Shown here: piece after piece, positions 13,050 to 21,899 of the stretch
Position numbering within the stretch: position 1 is the first letter of the stretch
How the letters are laid out: every line of letters begins with the position of its first letter
Notes under the pieces: generated by a model
The model's database searches: none
What the model saw: only the letters and a program-made list of their open reading frames with translations
What the model was told of the DNA's origin: nothing
NCBI RefSeq assembly: GCF_026151205.1
Contig: NC_087078.1
Span: forward strand, 7,084,675-7,148,674
Source: Bolinopsis microptera
Lineage: Eukaryota > Ctenophora > Tentaculata > Lobata > Bolinopsidae
DNA length: 64,000 nt
Direction of reading: 5' to 3'
Translations under genes and position numbers: made by a program

Positions 13050-13900
13050 ACATTCTCGATACGTACCTCTGAAGGCGGAGCTTCCGAGCTTCCGGAGCTT
13101 CCGAGCTCGTATTGCGAAGGGAAGGCCTGCCTTCCGAGATCGCATTACAAGGGAAACCCTCGAGTCCAAAATCGTGTATCGAAGCGTATGTGTGACCTTT
13201 GAAAACCGAAAAAAATATTTTCGGCTCATATAATGATCAGGGTAGCATGAAACATGAACAAAAGTAGTTTCCAGAAAAACTTTGAAAAATTTTGACTTTG
13301 AAAATGTTCGGTCCGAGTCATTCTTGATACGTACCTCTGAAGGCGGAGCTCCCGCTTCCGAGCTCGTATTGCGAAGGGGAGGCCTGCCTTCCGAGATCGC
13401 ATTACAAGGGGAGTCCTCGAGTCCAAAATCGTGTATCGAAGGGTATGTGTGAACTTTGAAAACCGAAAAAAATATTTTCGGCTCATAATGATCAGGGTAG
13501 CATGAAACATGAACAAAAGTAGTTATAAAAATTTTGACTTAGAAAATTTTCTGTCCGAGTCATTCTCGATACGTACCTCTGTAGGCGGAGCTCCCGCTTC
13601 CGAGCTCGTATTGCGAAGGGGAGGCCTGCCTTCCGAGATCGCATTACAAGGGGAGCCCTCGAGTCCAAAATCGTGTATCGAAGGGTATGTGTGAACTTTG
13701 AACACCGAAAAAAATATTTTGGGCTCATAATGAGCAGGGTAGCACAAAACATGAACAAAAGTAGTTTCCAGAAAAACTTTGAAAAATTTTGACTTAGAAA
13801 ATTTTCTGTCCGAGTCATTCTCGATACGTACCTCTGAAGGCGGAGCTCCCGCTTCCGAGCTCGTATTGCGAAGGGGAGGTCTGCCTTCCGAGATCGTATA
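13050..13900. repeat. about 250-bp tandem repeat, four copies, inside the hAT element
   Basis: Four successive units start with CGATACGTACCTCTG at about 13058, 13326, 13567 and 13819. Each continues with a GGCGGAGCT(C/T)CCG block, a GCGAAGGG(A/G)AGGCCTGCC block and an AAAAAATATTTTCGGCTC block. Spacing is about 240-270 bp, with indels between copies. Open frames on the minus strand across this array are products of the repeat. Confidence 0.85.
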
Positions 13901-13904
13901 TGGA

Positions 13905-14106
13905 AGTTGACCAGTAGACATATAAAACTTGACCAGACGACATAAAGTTGACCAGTAGACATATAAAACTTGACCAGACGACATAAAGTTGACCAAACGA
14001 CATATAAAACTTGACCAAACGACATAAAGTTGACCAGACGACATAAAGTTGACCAGCAGACATAAAAAACTTGACCAAACGACATAAAGTTGACCAGAAG
14101 ACATAC
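13905..14106. repeat. short tandem array of AAGTTGACCAGACGACAT units
   Basis: Alternating units AAGTTGACCAGACGACAT and AACTTGACCA(A/G)ACGACATAT, about 18-22 bp each, roughly ten copies. It directly follows the about 250-bp array inside the hAT element. Confidence 0.85.
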
Positions 14107-14224
14107 AATGGATTAAGAAATCGAACAGTATGTTAAATCAGTGTTGTTATTGAATCGTCACTTGTCAGATATTTCGTCATCGTTATTCGCTTGGTATTGT
14201 ATTCGCTTGTTATAATGGACCGCT

Positions 14225-14443
14225 TTGTCAAACGGCCTGCCGAGTGCCGACAAACCGGCTGGACCTTCGTCTAGCAAACGCTCGAAACAGGCTAAACAGG
14301 GCAATGTAACAGCTTCCACGAGAGTGGCTGAATTTGGCAAATCATCGTTTTATGCTGACAATGGGAAGCTATTTTGTAGAGCATGTAATCTCGTCGTAGT
14401 CCACATAAGGAACAATCATGGGCTTCCCTCGGGATGTGGTTAG
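14225..14443 (+). pseudogene. hAT-type BED/CGGBP1-like zinc-finger fragment
   Basis: The frame contains a basic region (S-S-K-R-S-K-Q-A-K) and the pattern R-V-A-E-F-G, then F-Y-A-D-N-G-K-L-F-C-R-A-C-N. This resembles the N-terminal zinc-finger module of hAT transposases and of CGGBP1, itself hAT-derived: two Cys two residues apart, then a conserved H. The frame is lost after H-I-R-N-N-H, and the rest of a transposase is not seen. Its position between hAT-type TIRs supports the call. Confidence 0.6.
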
Positions 14444-15042
14444 AACTTCTAGAAGGTTCGTGCAGGGGGCCGGGGTAAGGATGTCGTCCAGGTTGATGTT
14501 AGCTTCAAGGGGTAGAGGTTGGATACTAGATGGGGATAGACTAGGTAGGGATGGACTAGGTAGGGATGGATTGAAAAGTTCGTAGTAATAGTATTCCATT
14601 GCTATAGTTGTGAAGTGTAGATGGTCGAATGATGATGTCTCCTGTCGTCTGTTGAAAGTTATATAGTATCGATAACGAGATATGTCATACAGTACGTATG
14701 ACATTGCAATTCAACATTTGAGATCATGTCAAAAGTTATGGCAGCTCTTGTTGTTATGGACCCCCATCAGCCTGTATCAGATCATATGATGAGATCACAT
14801 CCTCATGGGACATGAGCCGATCAAATAGAATAGTCAAAGAATATGTGAACTCTAACTAAGCACTGTAAATACATTATTTTTGCCGCGAATTTGCCGCGAT
14901 TTTTCGATTTTTTGCCGCGAATATGCCGCGATTTTCGAAATTCCCGCCGCGAATTAGCCGCGAATAAGCCTAGTTTGGCTTGTCGCGGTGCCGCGATTTT
15001 TGGCCAAAATAACCGCGAAATCCTTTTGTCCCTGCACCTGGT

Positions 15043-15395
15043 GGTCCTCCAGTACAATTACCATATCCCCACCACCAGTACAATTACTATATCTACACCA
15101 CCAGTACAACTACCATATCCCCACCACCAGTACAATTACCATATCCCCACCTCCAGTACAATTACCATATCCCCACCTCCAGTACAACTACCATATCTCC
15201 ACCTCCAGTACAATTACCATATCCCCACCACCAGTACAATTACTATATCCCCACCACCAGTACAATTACCATATCCCCACCACCAGTACAATTACTATAT
15301 CCCCACCACCAGTACAATTACCATATCCCCACCACCAGTACAATTACCATATCCCCACCACCAGTACAATTATCATATCCCCACCTCCAGCAACA
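15043..15395. repeat. 26-bp minisatellite array, part 3
   Basis: About 13 more units of the 26-bp repeat, continuing the array interrupted by the hAT element. Confidence 0.93.
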
Positions 15396-15417
15396 ACAAC
15401 CACGTCTTTACATCATG

Positions 15418-15497
15418 GACCAGTGACCAGTGACCAGTGACCAGTGACCAGTGACCAGTGACCAGTGACCAGTGACCAGTGACCAGTGACCAGTGAC
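15418..15497. repeat. 7-bp microsatellite (GACCAGT)n
   Basis: About 11 perfect tandem copies of GACCAGT, directly abutting the end of the 26-bp minisatellite. Confidence 0.95.
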
Positions 15498-16302
15498 GCA
15501 CTTCCATTTCAAACCATCTCACAATTTTATATTGTCCATTTCAAAGTAAAAGGTGTATAAAAGTAAGGAGATGTTAGGACGATAATTCCGCGGTGTTAAA
15601 GCTCTGGATATTTAGACTCGAGACATTCTCAATCTAATCGATAAATTATTCACAAAGTAAACAGTTGAACGAGCAGGAGGAATGACCCGCGTCCTTTTTG
15701 TCTAACTATTTGCTGTCTGAGATTTATTTTTCAATAAATATTTTGGAATCCAAGGAGAAAAGAAAATCATTTATAATTAGCAGTCTAAATGTTTTTACGG
15801 AGGATGAAGCTTCTTTAAATTTCGACTAAGGACAAGTTATGGATCAGCAAAGAGATTATAAGATTAGGCATATGGTACATAATGCGGTTCATTTTTCTAA
15901 ATATTATTTTAGATACTTAACTCCTTCTTTAAGGCTTTAGCCTTAAGGGGTATAATTATACAAGCGAAAATAGTTATGACACTAAAAATCTATTTCATTT
16001 ATTGAGTATTATGTAATAGCGTTAAGCGTTTTTACCAGGAGTAGCCATTTCCCTGGCTCCATAATATGAAGAATTTTTTAAATTCAAGACGAAAAGCTCG
16101 AATAGTTTTACGTGGTTTTTAACCGATTTTCATCTGTTAAAAAATGTTTAGCTGTAGGGTATCTGATTTACGTTACCAACCCCAGCTTTAGTTAAGTTTC
16201 CACAGTTATTTCTTCTATTAAACAATGAGCTGCAATTGAGCAGGCAGCTCATATTGTACCTCCAAGTATCTACAAGGCGCCTATAATGAGTATGCTAGTT
16301 AC
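15498..16302. other. intron sequence, nothing recognised
   Basis: AT-rich intron of the ARAP-like gene. No open frame, repeat or inverted terminal structure stands out. Confidence 0.5.
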
Positions 16303-16569
16303 CTGAAGCTGCCCATTACAGAGGAACTCATGCAGAGCATAATCTCCATCAGCCAGTTTAGCTCGATACAAGATCTCCGCGGAGACATCCCGCAGAGTCT
16401 GGCCGGACTCTATCTTGATATTGACACTGTTCTGGTTGTGGAACACCTCTACAATCCAGCTGTTCTCCACGCTACCCTGGGGTGCGTCTATGTTGGACAT
16501 TATCTTGCGGAGCTCTGCTTCTGCTAGTTTCAGCTCTTTTCCTTTACTCTCTTCTAGTTCTACGTTCAC
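16303..16569 (-). CDS. ARAP-like gene, exon: Ras-association (RA) domain
   Basis: The acceptor is CCCTCAG and the donor GTAACT; the 267-nt exon is phase 0 at both ends. It starts with a Lys/Glu-rich helix (E-E-S-K-G-K-E-L-K-L-A-E-A-E-L-R-K-I), the usual end of a RhoGAP region. It continues with a ubiquitin-fold RA domain: W-I-V-E-V-F, then V-N-I-K-I-E-S-G-Q-T-L-R-D-V, then Y-A-L-H-E-F. RhoGAP followed by RA is diagnostic of ARAP among ArfGAP proteins. Confidence 0.88.
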
Positions 16570-16755
16570 CTGAGGGTGAGGGTTGGGTCAGGAATGTTTT
16601 AAAAGTGGTATATCAGTAGGAACAGTGTGGTTAGAATGGAAGTTGAAAGGAGTAGGGCAACAATATCGTCATCGAATTACCAGTTGAAACAAGCGTCATG
16701 ATCAGAATTTAGATGAAGGACACCACGTGAAAAAAAGTGAGAAATAACACCAAAC

Positions 16756-16868
16756 CTGGAATATCCAGGGGAAGTAGTCGATGAGAGTGGTAACAAGCTG
16801 GTACTCGTGGGGGTTAAACTCGCTGCCAACCTCGTGTGTACTCATCAGAGTCGGACCAAATATCACTC
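16756..16868 (-). CDS. ARAP-like gene, exon: end of RhoGAP domain
   Basis: The acceptor is ATCGCAG and the donor GTTTGG. The exon encodes G-V-I-F-G-P-T-L-M, the conserved RhoGAP motif late in the fold, then the last helix ending L-I-D-Y-F-P-W-I-F. It enters in phase 1, completing a Gly codon from the upstream exon, and leaves in phase 0. Confidence 0.92.
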
Positions 16869-16977
16869 CTGCGATAGATTAGTTTCATTGTGTGTACGTT
16901 TAACTTGTATTGTATTGATATGAGTTTCTAATGTAATTGTTTAGCAGGGTTGTGTAGTGACGTTGTTAACCACGTAA

Positions 16978-17478
16978 CTACCTTACAAGACATATTTATA
17001 ACGTACGAAATGTGGCGGTTTTCCGAAAATTTCGCCATATTTTTGGACCGCCAAAATTTCGGTCGTCGTAATAGAATCCGTCGCATTATCTTTTAGCTTA
17101 TTTCAATGACTGTGCCTTCACTGCTTTATTTTGTTTCTAAAAAGTAAAATAAATAAATAAATTCTGGCATCTTGGGACAAATTATCACCACACCAATGAC
17201 GAATTGAATGTCAAGCAATACAGTTTAAATTTGCATTAAAATACATGTATGTGCTAACATGAAAGTCTTACAGTCTTAATACAGACTAAGTTTGAACATG
17301 ATTTTACCGAATTTCAGAAATTTCCTTACTGCTTACTGTCACAAAAATGATGAAAAATACCCTTATTTTCTGTGACGTCCGAAATTTGACGGTTTTTGTT
17401 CAATTTCGCCATATTTTCGGACCGCCAAAATTTCGGTCGTCGCAAATTGGTCCGCCACAAATAAGTCTTGTAAGGTAG
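16978..17478. mobile_element. MITE, 501 bp, CTACCTTACAAGAC ends, GTAA duplication
   Basis: The left end is CTACCTTACAAGACATATTT. The right end, read in reverse complement, is CTACCTTACAAGACTTATTT. Both are flanked by GTAA (16974-16977 and 17479-17482). The interior holds two direct copies of a block reading TTTCGCCATATTTT(T/C)GGACC then GCCAAAATTTCGGTCGTCG. There is no coding capacity. A relative occurs near 7.38-7.87 kb. The superfamily is uncertain; the 4-bp duplication is short and should be checked against other copies. Confidence 0.8.
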
Positions 17479-17482
17479 GTAA

Positions 17483-18204
17483 CGAGGTCGCCTGATTCAG
17501 TCATAATATTCATCACAACTCATTTATTGTCACGTGAGGTCGGGGAAGTGTGGGCGGTTAACATCTCAGCATCTGGTTCTTACAGGGAAAATTATAATAT
17601 TCGGTTGAAAAGTGGAAATGGGCCAATACCAGTGAGGTAAGCGGGTTTGATTTTCCGGCTAGCCAAAAAAATTCTAAAAATTACTTCCAATCAACTTCAT
17701 GACGAATTCCGCTGAAAAGAGAGCAGAACCAATTACTACCAAAGACTAAAAACCATTTAAGCACTTCCAGGGGATTTCGCTCCAAGTTTACTATGTTAAT
17801 ATTCCTATAATAGCTAAGTCTCGTATAACTCTGAAACTGCAAAAGGGATGACGGTTTCTCAATATTCATTTCCTCTGCGTCATTCTTAGAGTGAAGTCAC
17901 TAACACGGTGACTAAGTCAAATTTCAGTTTATTGTCTACATTTTGGTTTCACTAAAGTAGAGATTATACTTATAGAAAGCCTAAAATACGTTCCATGAGT
18001 CCTTGTGGTTGCAAAATAAAATAATATTCTGGTATTCATAACGACCCCGGCGTAAAACAATTCATAACTCTTCTTAAGATGTGATTTGATTTGATTGGCG
18101 TAATATGATTGCTGTCTCAGAGTGTCTCAGCAGGTCTTTAATTAATAACTTTTTTTAATAAATAACGATAACTGGTCGTTGAATAGTATGAAAGCCCAAC
18201 GTCA
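17483..18204. other. intron sequence, nothing recognised
   Basis: AT-rich intronic DNA between two MITEs. A 62-codon minus-strand frame (17681-17869) has no recognisable features. Confidence 0.5.
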
Positions 18205-18213
18205 ATCATACTG

Positions 18214-18541
18214 GGGGGGGTACCAATGGCATAAAATGGCATAAATGGCATACGTTTTATGGCATAAATGGAAATTTTTATTGGCCAATTCTCCATTTAT
18301 GCCATGAATTTAGGTCTTCATATTTGACTTTAAATTCGCAAATTATTATTAGTACTTGAATAAGAGACATGTTTCATGCTTTATAACGCTTGGAATGATC
18401 GTTAAAGATTCATATGACAAATAAATAAAATAGAAATGTATTATATCAAAAATGGCAAAAATGGCATACGTTTTATGGCATAAATGGAAATTTTTATTGG
18501 CCAATTCTCCATTATGCCATTTATGCCATTGGTACCCCCCC
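18214..18541. mobile_element. MITE, 328 bp, GGGGGGGTACCAATGGCATA ends, 9-bp duplication
   Basis: Ends GGGGGGGTACCAATGGCATA and its complement are flanked by ATCATACTG on both sides (18205-18213 and 18542-18550). Inside, a block containing TGGCATACGTTTTATGGCAT, TGGAAATTTTTATTGGCCAA and a TTCTCCAT end occurs twice in direct orientation. The many ATGGCATAAATGG repeats pair with the terminal ATGCCATTTATGCC. Nine-bp duplications are typical of Mutator-like elements; 8 bp plus a chance base would fit hAT. Confidence 0.88.
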
Positions 18542-18550
18542 ATCATACTG

Positions 18551-19794
18551 CTTGTTTGTAGAAAATTTTGTTGTCATCTAATCAAGCAGCGTGCAGTCTG
18601 GTAAATATCCAGCAAAATATCACTTTTTCTTATAAAAACTAAAAGTAAAACCTTGATCATTGTAAACACGAAACAGTACCCAGTGTCCTCAGATTAGATG
18701 CTGTATATTTACCAGATTGCACGCTCGATTACAGTTCCTCCTAGCAAATGACATTTTTACTTTTATTCTGCGAGGGTCAATTGGTTTTGTGCTCACGCGG
18801 CCTCTATTTATCTTAGAGTCTTAGGAGTGGTTTAAATGTATGAAACATTTACGAAATTTAGATGACGATTCAAGAAGTCAATATTCAATATAGCATTGAG
18901 GTGCATTTTCACCAGTTCCCATCTCCTCTTTGGAATACGCTGTGATATCTGATGACAATTTAGGCCATATAAAATATCGCTCTAAAGTCTAATGGACCTA
19001 AAATATTAAGACTAATCTTACGAAATTGTTTCGTAAGTTGAAAGCTAAAGTACCTTCATACAGTGCAGATATCGCACAAATTTACGCTATAATAATATAT
19101 CATTATCATCATGATTCTGCCCAAGTCTTGTCAAATCAAGGAATTATTGCTCCATATTATCCATCAATATAATATGTGTGTACTGTGTGCATTGTGCAAT
19201 ATGCGTCTACACTCTGAACTAAACGCGAATATTTAAACCTTTATTCGTTTACTTTAAATGAACGTGGTCTTCCTTAACTCTTAGCAAAAAGTTTTGTCGA
19301 CTTATTTCTGATAGCGTAAAATCACATACTTTTTCTGATAACGTAAAACCACGTACATGTTTCTAGTACCCTCAATATTCAAATATGTGGTGAGGTTTGA
19401 TTTGATTGCTACAAGAAACTTAGGTCTTCAGTTCTGGAGAAGCCATTACTTCTAGAATATCCAGGGTGCGATACAATCATGTTCAGATAACTACTCGATA
19501 TGTTATCCCATTTGGGGTCTGGAGTCTGGACTCTTCGTTTGTATGATGCTGATGTGTCTTATTTTGTTATTGCAGCTCATTTCACTGATTACTCGTTCTC
19601 ATTATTATTAATTTCACAACCTCAATTGCATGGTCCACAAGGGGCGTGGAATGTTGGGACCCTTAAATACTAAGTAGTTATTGGCTGCTCTGTTCTCAAG
19701 ATCTTTTCAATCCTTTATGAGTTATGGCCATGTAATGGACTCCATTATTCAAATAACCAAATTCTGAACCATTTTTATTATCTTGTTGGCTTAC
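18551..19794. other. intron sequence, nothing recognised
   Basis: AT-rich intron of the ARAP-like gene; I see no open frame, repeat or element end in it. Confidence 0.5.
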
Positions 19795-19909
19795 CTAGAT
19801 TCTCACTGCCCATCTTGTTGACTGACTGTTGCTGTGCCACTGAGTAAAGGTGCTGTAAAACGAACTTTAGAGTGTGGAATTCTGTAGCCGGTAGCTCGTA
19901 TATCAGATC
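19795..19909 (-). CDS. ARAP-like gene, exon: RhoGAP domain, third part
   Basis: The acceptor is CTATTTAG and the donor GTAAGC. It encodes D-L-I-Y-E-L-P, then T-L-K-F-V-L-Q-H-L, then N-K-M-G-S-E-N-L, the conserved RhoGAP helix pair (LP..N..TL..L..HL...V, then N.M...NLA) including the N-K-M residues that contact the GTPase. It enters in phase 0 and leaves in phase 1. Confidence 0.93.
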
Positions 19910-20390
19910 CTAAATAGTACAGTGTTAGTCGATAGAGAAGGTAGAAAGTAGAAGTACAGTGTTAGAGAAGTATAAATAGTGGAGGTGGAAATATCTAAGA
20001 ATCTGAGTATTAAGCGTCCTTATTTTTGTCAGATGATATAAGAGTATAGAATGGCGGAGCCACAATAAAAAACCAATCAGCTTTAACAATATCTAGCTTA
20101 CAAACCTGAGTTTACTGAGTTACAACGTAATACTATTTAGTTATACGTGCTGCCGGGCAACAGACACTCAATTAATCAAGATGGAACTGTGCTATAGCTA
20201 AGTCTAATTTCATGTCAACCTCTGGGAAATATCGTAACTACCGGGGACTGTCCAGCTTACTTAGTTACAATTTCATAATTATAACCAAGATATAGCTAAC
20301 ATCACATGCATTGACGAACGAGGGAGAGCGCACTTGACTCTCAAAGAGTCTCTCTCTTGATAAATCTGATAAAGTTTCTTAGCTCCTTAC

Positions 20391-20561
20391 CTGTATCTGA
20401 TAAAGCCTCTCGGTTTCATCATCAATCTCGACAGCCTCAGTGAGCTGCTGGTTCCACGGACCCAGTAATGAGACAGGCAGTTCCCTGAAGTACTGCTTCA
20501 TCATGCTGGTGACGTCATGGGTCACGTGGTGCTCGTCTGACAGGGTCACCTCGTGTAAATT
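20391..20561 (-). CDS. ARAP-like gene, exon: RhoGAP domain, second part
   Basis: The acceptor is ATTCCAG and the donor GTAAGG; phase 0 on both sides. It encodes D-E-H-H-V-T, then M-K-Q-Y-F-R-E-L-P-V-S-L-L, the RhoGAP signature (D.H.V...LK.ffReLP.PLl). The 5' end of the exon with its splice acceptor is tandemly duplicated just upstream (20541-20675, period 55 bp), so a second potential acceptor exists. Confidence 0.93.
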
Positions 20562-20675
20562 CTGGAATTAGTTGTGGGGTTAGTTGCCAGTTGGACAGGG
20601 TCACCTCGTGTAAATTCTGGAAATAGTTGTGGGGTTAGTTGCCAGTTGGACAGGGTCACCTCGTGTTGTTGTGGG
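20541..20675. repeat. 55-bp tandem repeat duplicating an exon's 5' end and splice acceptor
   Basis: CAGGGTCACCTCGTGT starts at 20541, 20596 and 20651. The first copy is the true exon end; the second retains an AG acceptor in the same context; the third is truncated. Confidence 0.9.
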
Positions 20676-21500
20676 GTAAGTTGGTTATTTGTTTGATTAG
20701 GCACCTGAGGAGGTTAGCTGATGATTAAAAGTAAGATATCCGAATAAGGACAAAAATTCCTGAGATTATCAAAAATCGTTAAACATAAAATTATTGCTAA
20801 ATACACAATGATTCATAGATCAACAAGTTCTCTGGCGGTTGCCATTTATGGTTATCAATCCCCTCAAAAATAAAATAATTTTAAGATATCCTTGCCATCT
20901 GATTAATTCATCACCAGGTAACTCGTGGTATTTAAATTGGTATTTAATTTATATACCACAGCTTTCACCCAGTGATGAATTCCGATTTGCGAATACTTCG
21001 CATTTTTCAAATTCATTCCCTGTCGCGTTACCCGTTCCCAAAATATTTGAATTAAGGAAACCTCAGCAATTCTCATGAAATATGCAACAAAACATGATAC
21101 AAAGATGCTAGTTTACGATTTAGCACGTACTTAATAATTCTCATATTTTAATTTCTACTAAATTACTGAAACAGCTGTGCACTGGTTATTGTTCTTTTCC
21201 CTACTTTATCATATTTCACTTTAGTATTATGTAGCACGGACATGTTTCTTAGCTGTTTAGTGGCCGTTCCCGGTGACGAAAGGACCCTTTTTAAAATATT
21301 ATGAACTGTTGCTACTAGTAGGGTTGCTACTAGTAGGGCACCAATAACTTCTCTTTTTCGTTTCGCTTGTTAGTAGGATAGCGGGGGGCATACTATTTAA
21401 AGCGTATCTCTAGTTGAGTGTAACCAGCACAATAAAATACAACACCACAATATTCTGGTTCACCCTTATCAGTTACCACACAACATCTAACTTTACCAAC
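20676..21500. other. intron sequence, nothing recognised
   Basis: AT-rich intron between two RhoGAP exons, with a short duplicated TTGCTACTAGTAGGG motif near 21310-21335 and nothing else notable. Confidence 0.5.
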
Positions 21501-21665
21501 CTGATTGAACAGTAGTCTGAGTTTCTCTATCCTGGTTTTAACCCCGGATATCCGATATAACCCCTCCGTGTCGATCTTGTTTTCCAGGAAAATAACACAC
21601 TTGTGGACGAGGACGGGGATACCGTTTTGAGTTTTCGGTTGTTTGTCAATAGGTACTCCGAATAT
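21501..21665 (-). CDS. ARAP-like gene, exon: RhoGAP domain, first part with arginine finger
   Basis: The acceptor is TCTTCAG and the donor GTTGGT; 165 nt, phase 0. It encodes I-F-G-V-P-I at the domain start, G-I-P-V-L-V-H-K-C, and then G-L-Y-R-I-S-G, where the Arg is the catalytic finger of RhoGAPs (consensus G-I-Y-R-V-S-G). The domain therefore looks catalytically competent. It would stimulate GTP hydrolysis on Rho-family GTPases at membranes. Confidence 0.95.
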
Positions 21666-21827
21666 CTGAAGAAGTGAGGTTGATGGTGTTAGGGAGCGGG
21701 GATGGTGTCTTCTATAATCTATTCTGTGCAGTTATTACTGCAATAATGCAGTATAAGAATTATATTATGTGACTGAGCTCGTTCAAATATATCAAAATCA
21801 CAGATAGCTTTCTTTTAGTTAAGTTCA

Positions 21828-21899
21828 AATTTTGATAAATTTTGATAAATTTTGATAGATTTTGATAAATTTTGATAAATTTTGATAAATTTTGATAAT
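21828..21899. repeat. 10-bp tandem repeat (TTTGATAAAT)n at the 5' edge of the Penelope-like element
   Basis: About seven copies of TTTGATAAAT, one with TTTGATAGAT. The last copy runs into the open frame of the Penelope-like element, so the repeat sits at the element's 5' truncation point. Confidence 0.85.

Larger units (their letters stand above)
12728..15034. mobile_element. hAT element remnant with CAGGG termini and 8-bp target duplication
   Basis: Terminal inverted repeats CAGGGACAAAAGGATTTCGC (left) and its complement (right) bound 2,307 bp. They are flanked by identical 8-bp sequences CACCTGGT at 12720-12727 and 15035-15042. CAGGG termini and 8-bp duplications are hallmarks of hAT transposons. 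The subterminal regions are rich in CCGCGAAA/TTCGCGG blocks. The interior holds a fragment of a BED/CGGBP1-like zinc-finger frame (14225-14443) and two tandem arrays. No full transposase remains. Confidence 0.92.

Noticed and set aside
13226-14108. Overlapping minus-strand frames of up to 197 codons in the hAT element
   Set aside because: Products of the about 250-bp and about 20-bp tandem arrays; no homology seen.
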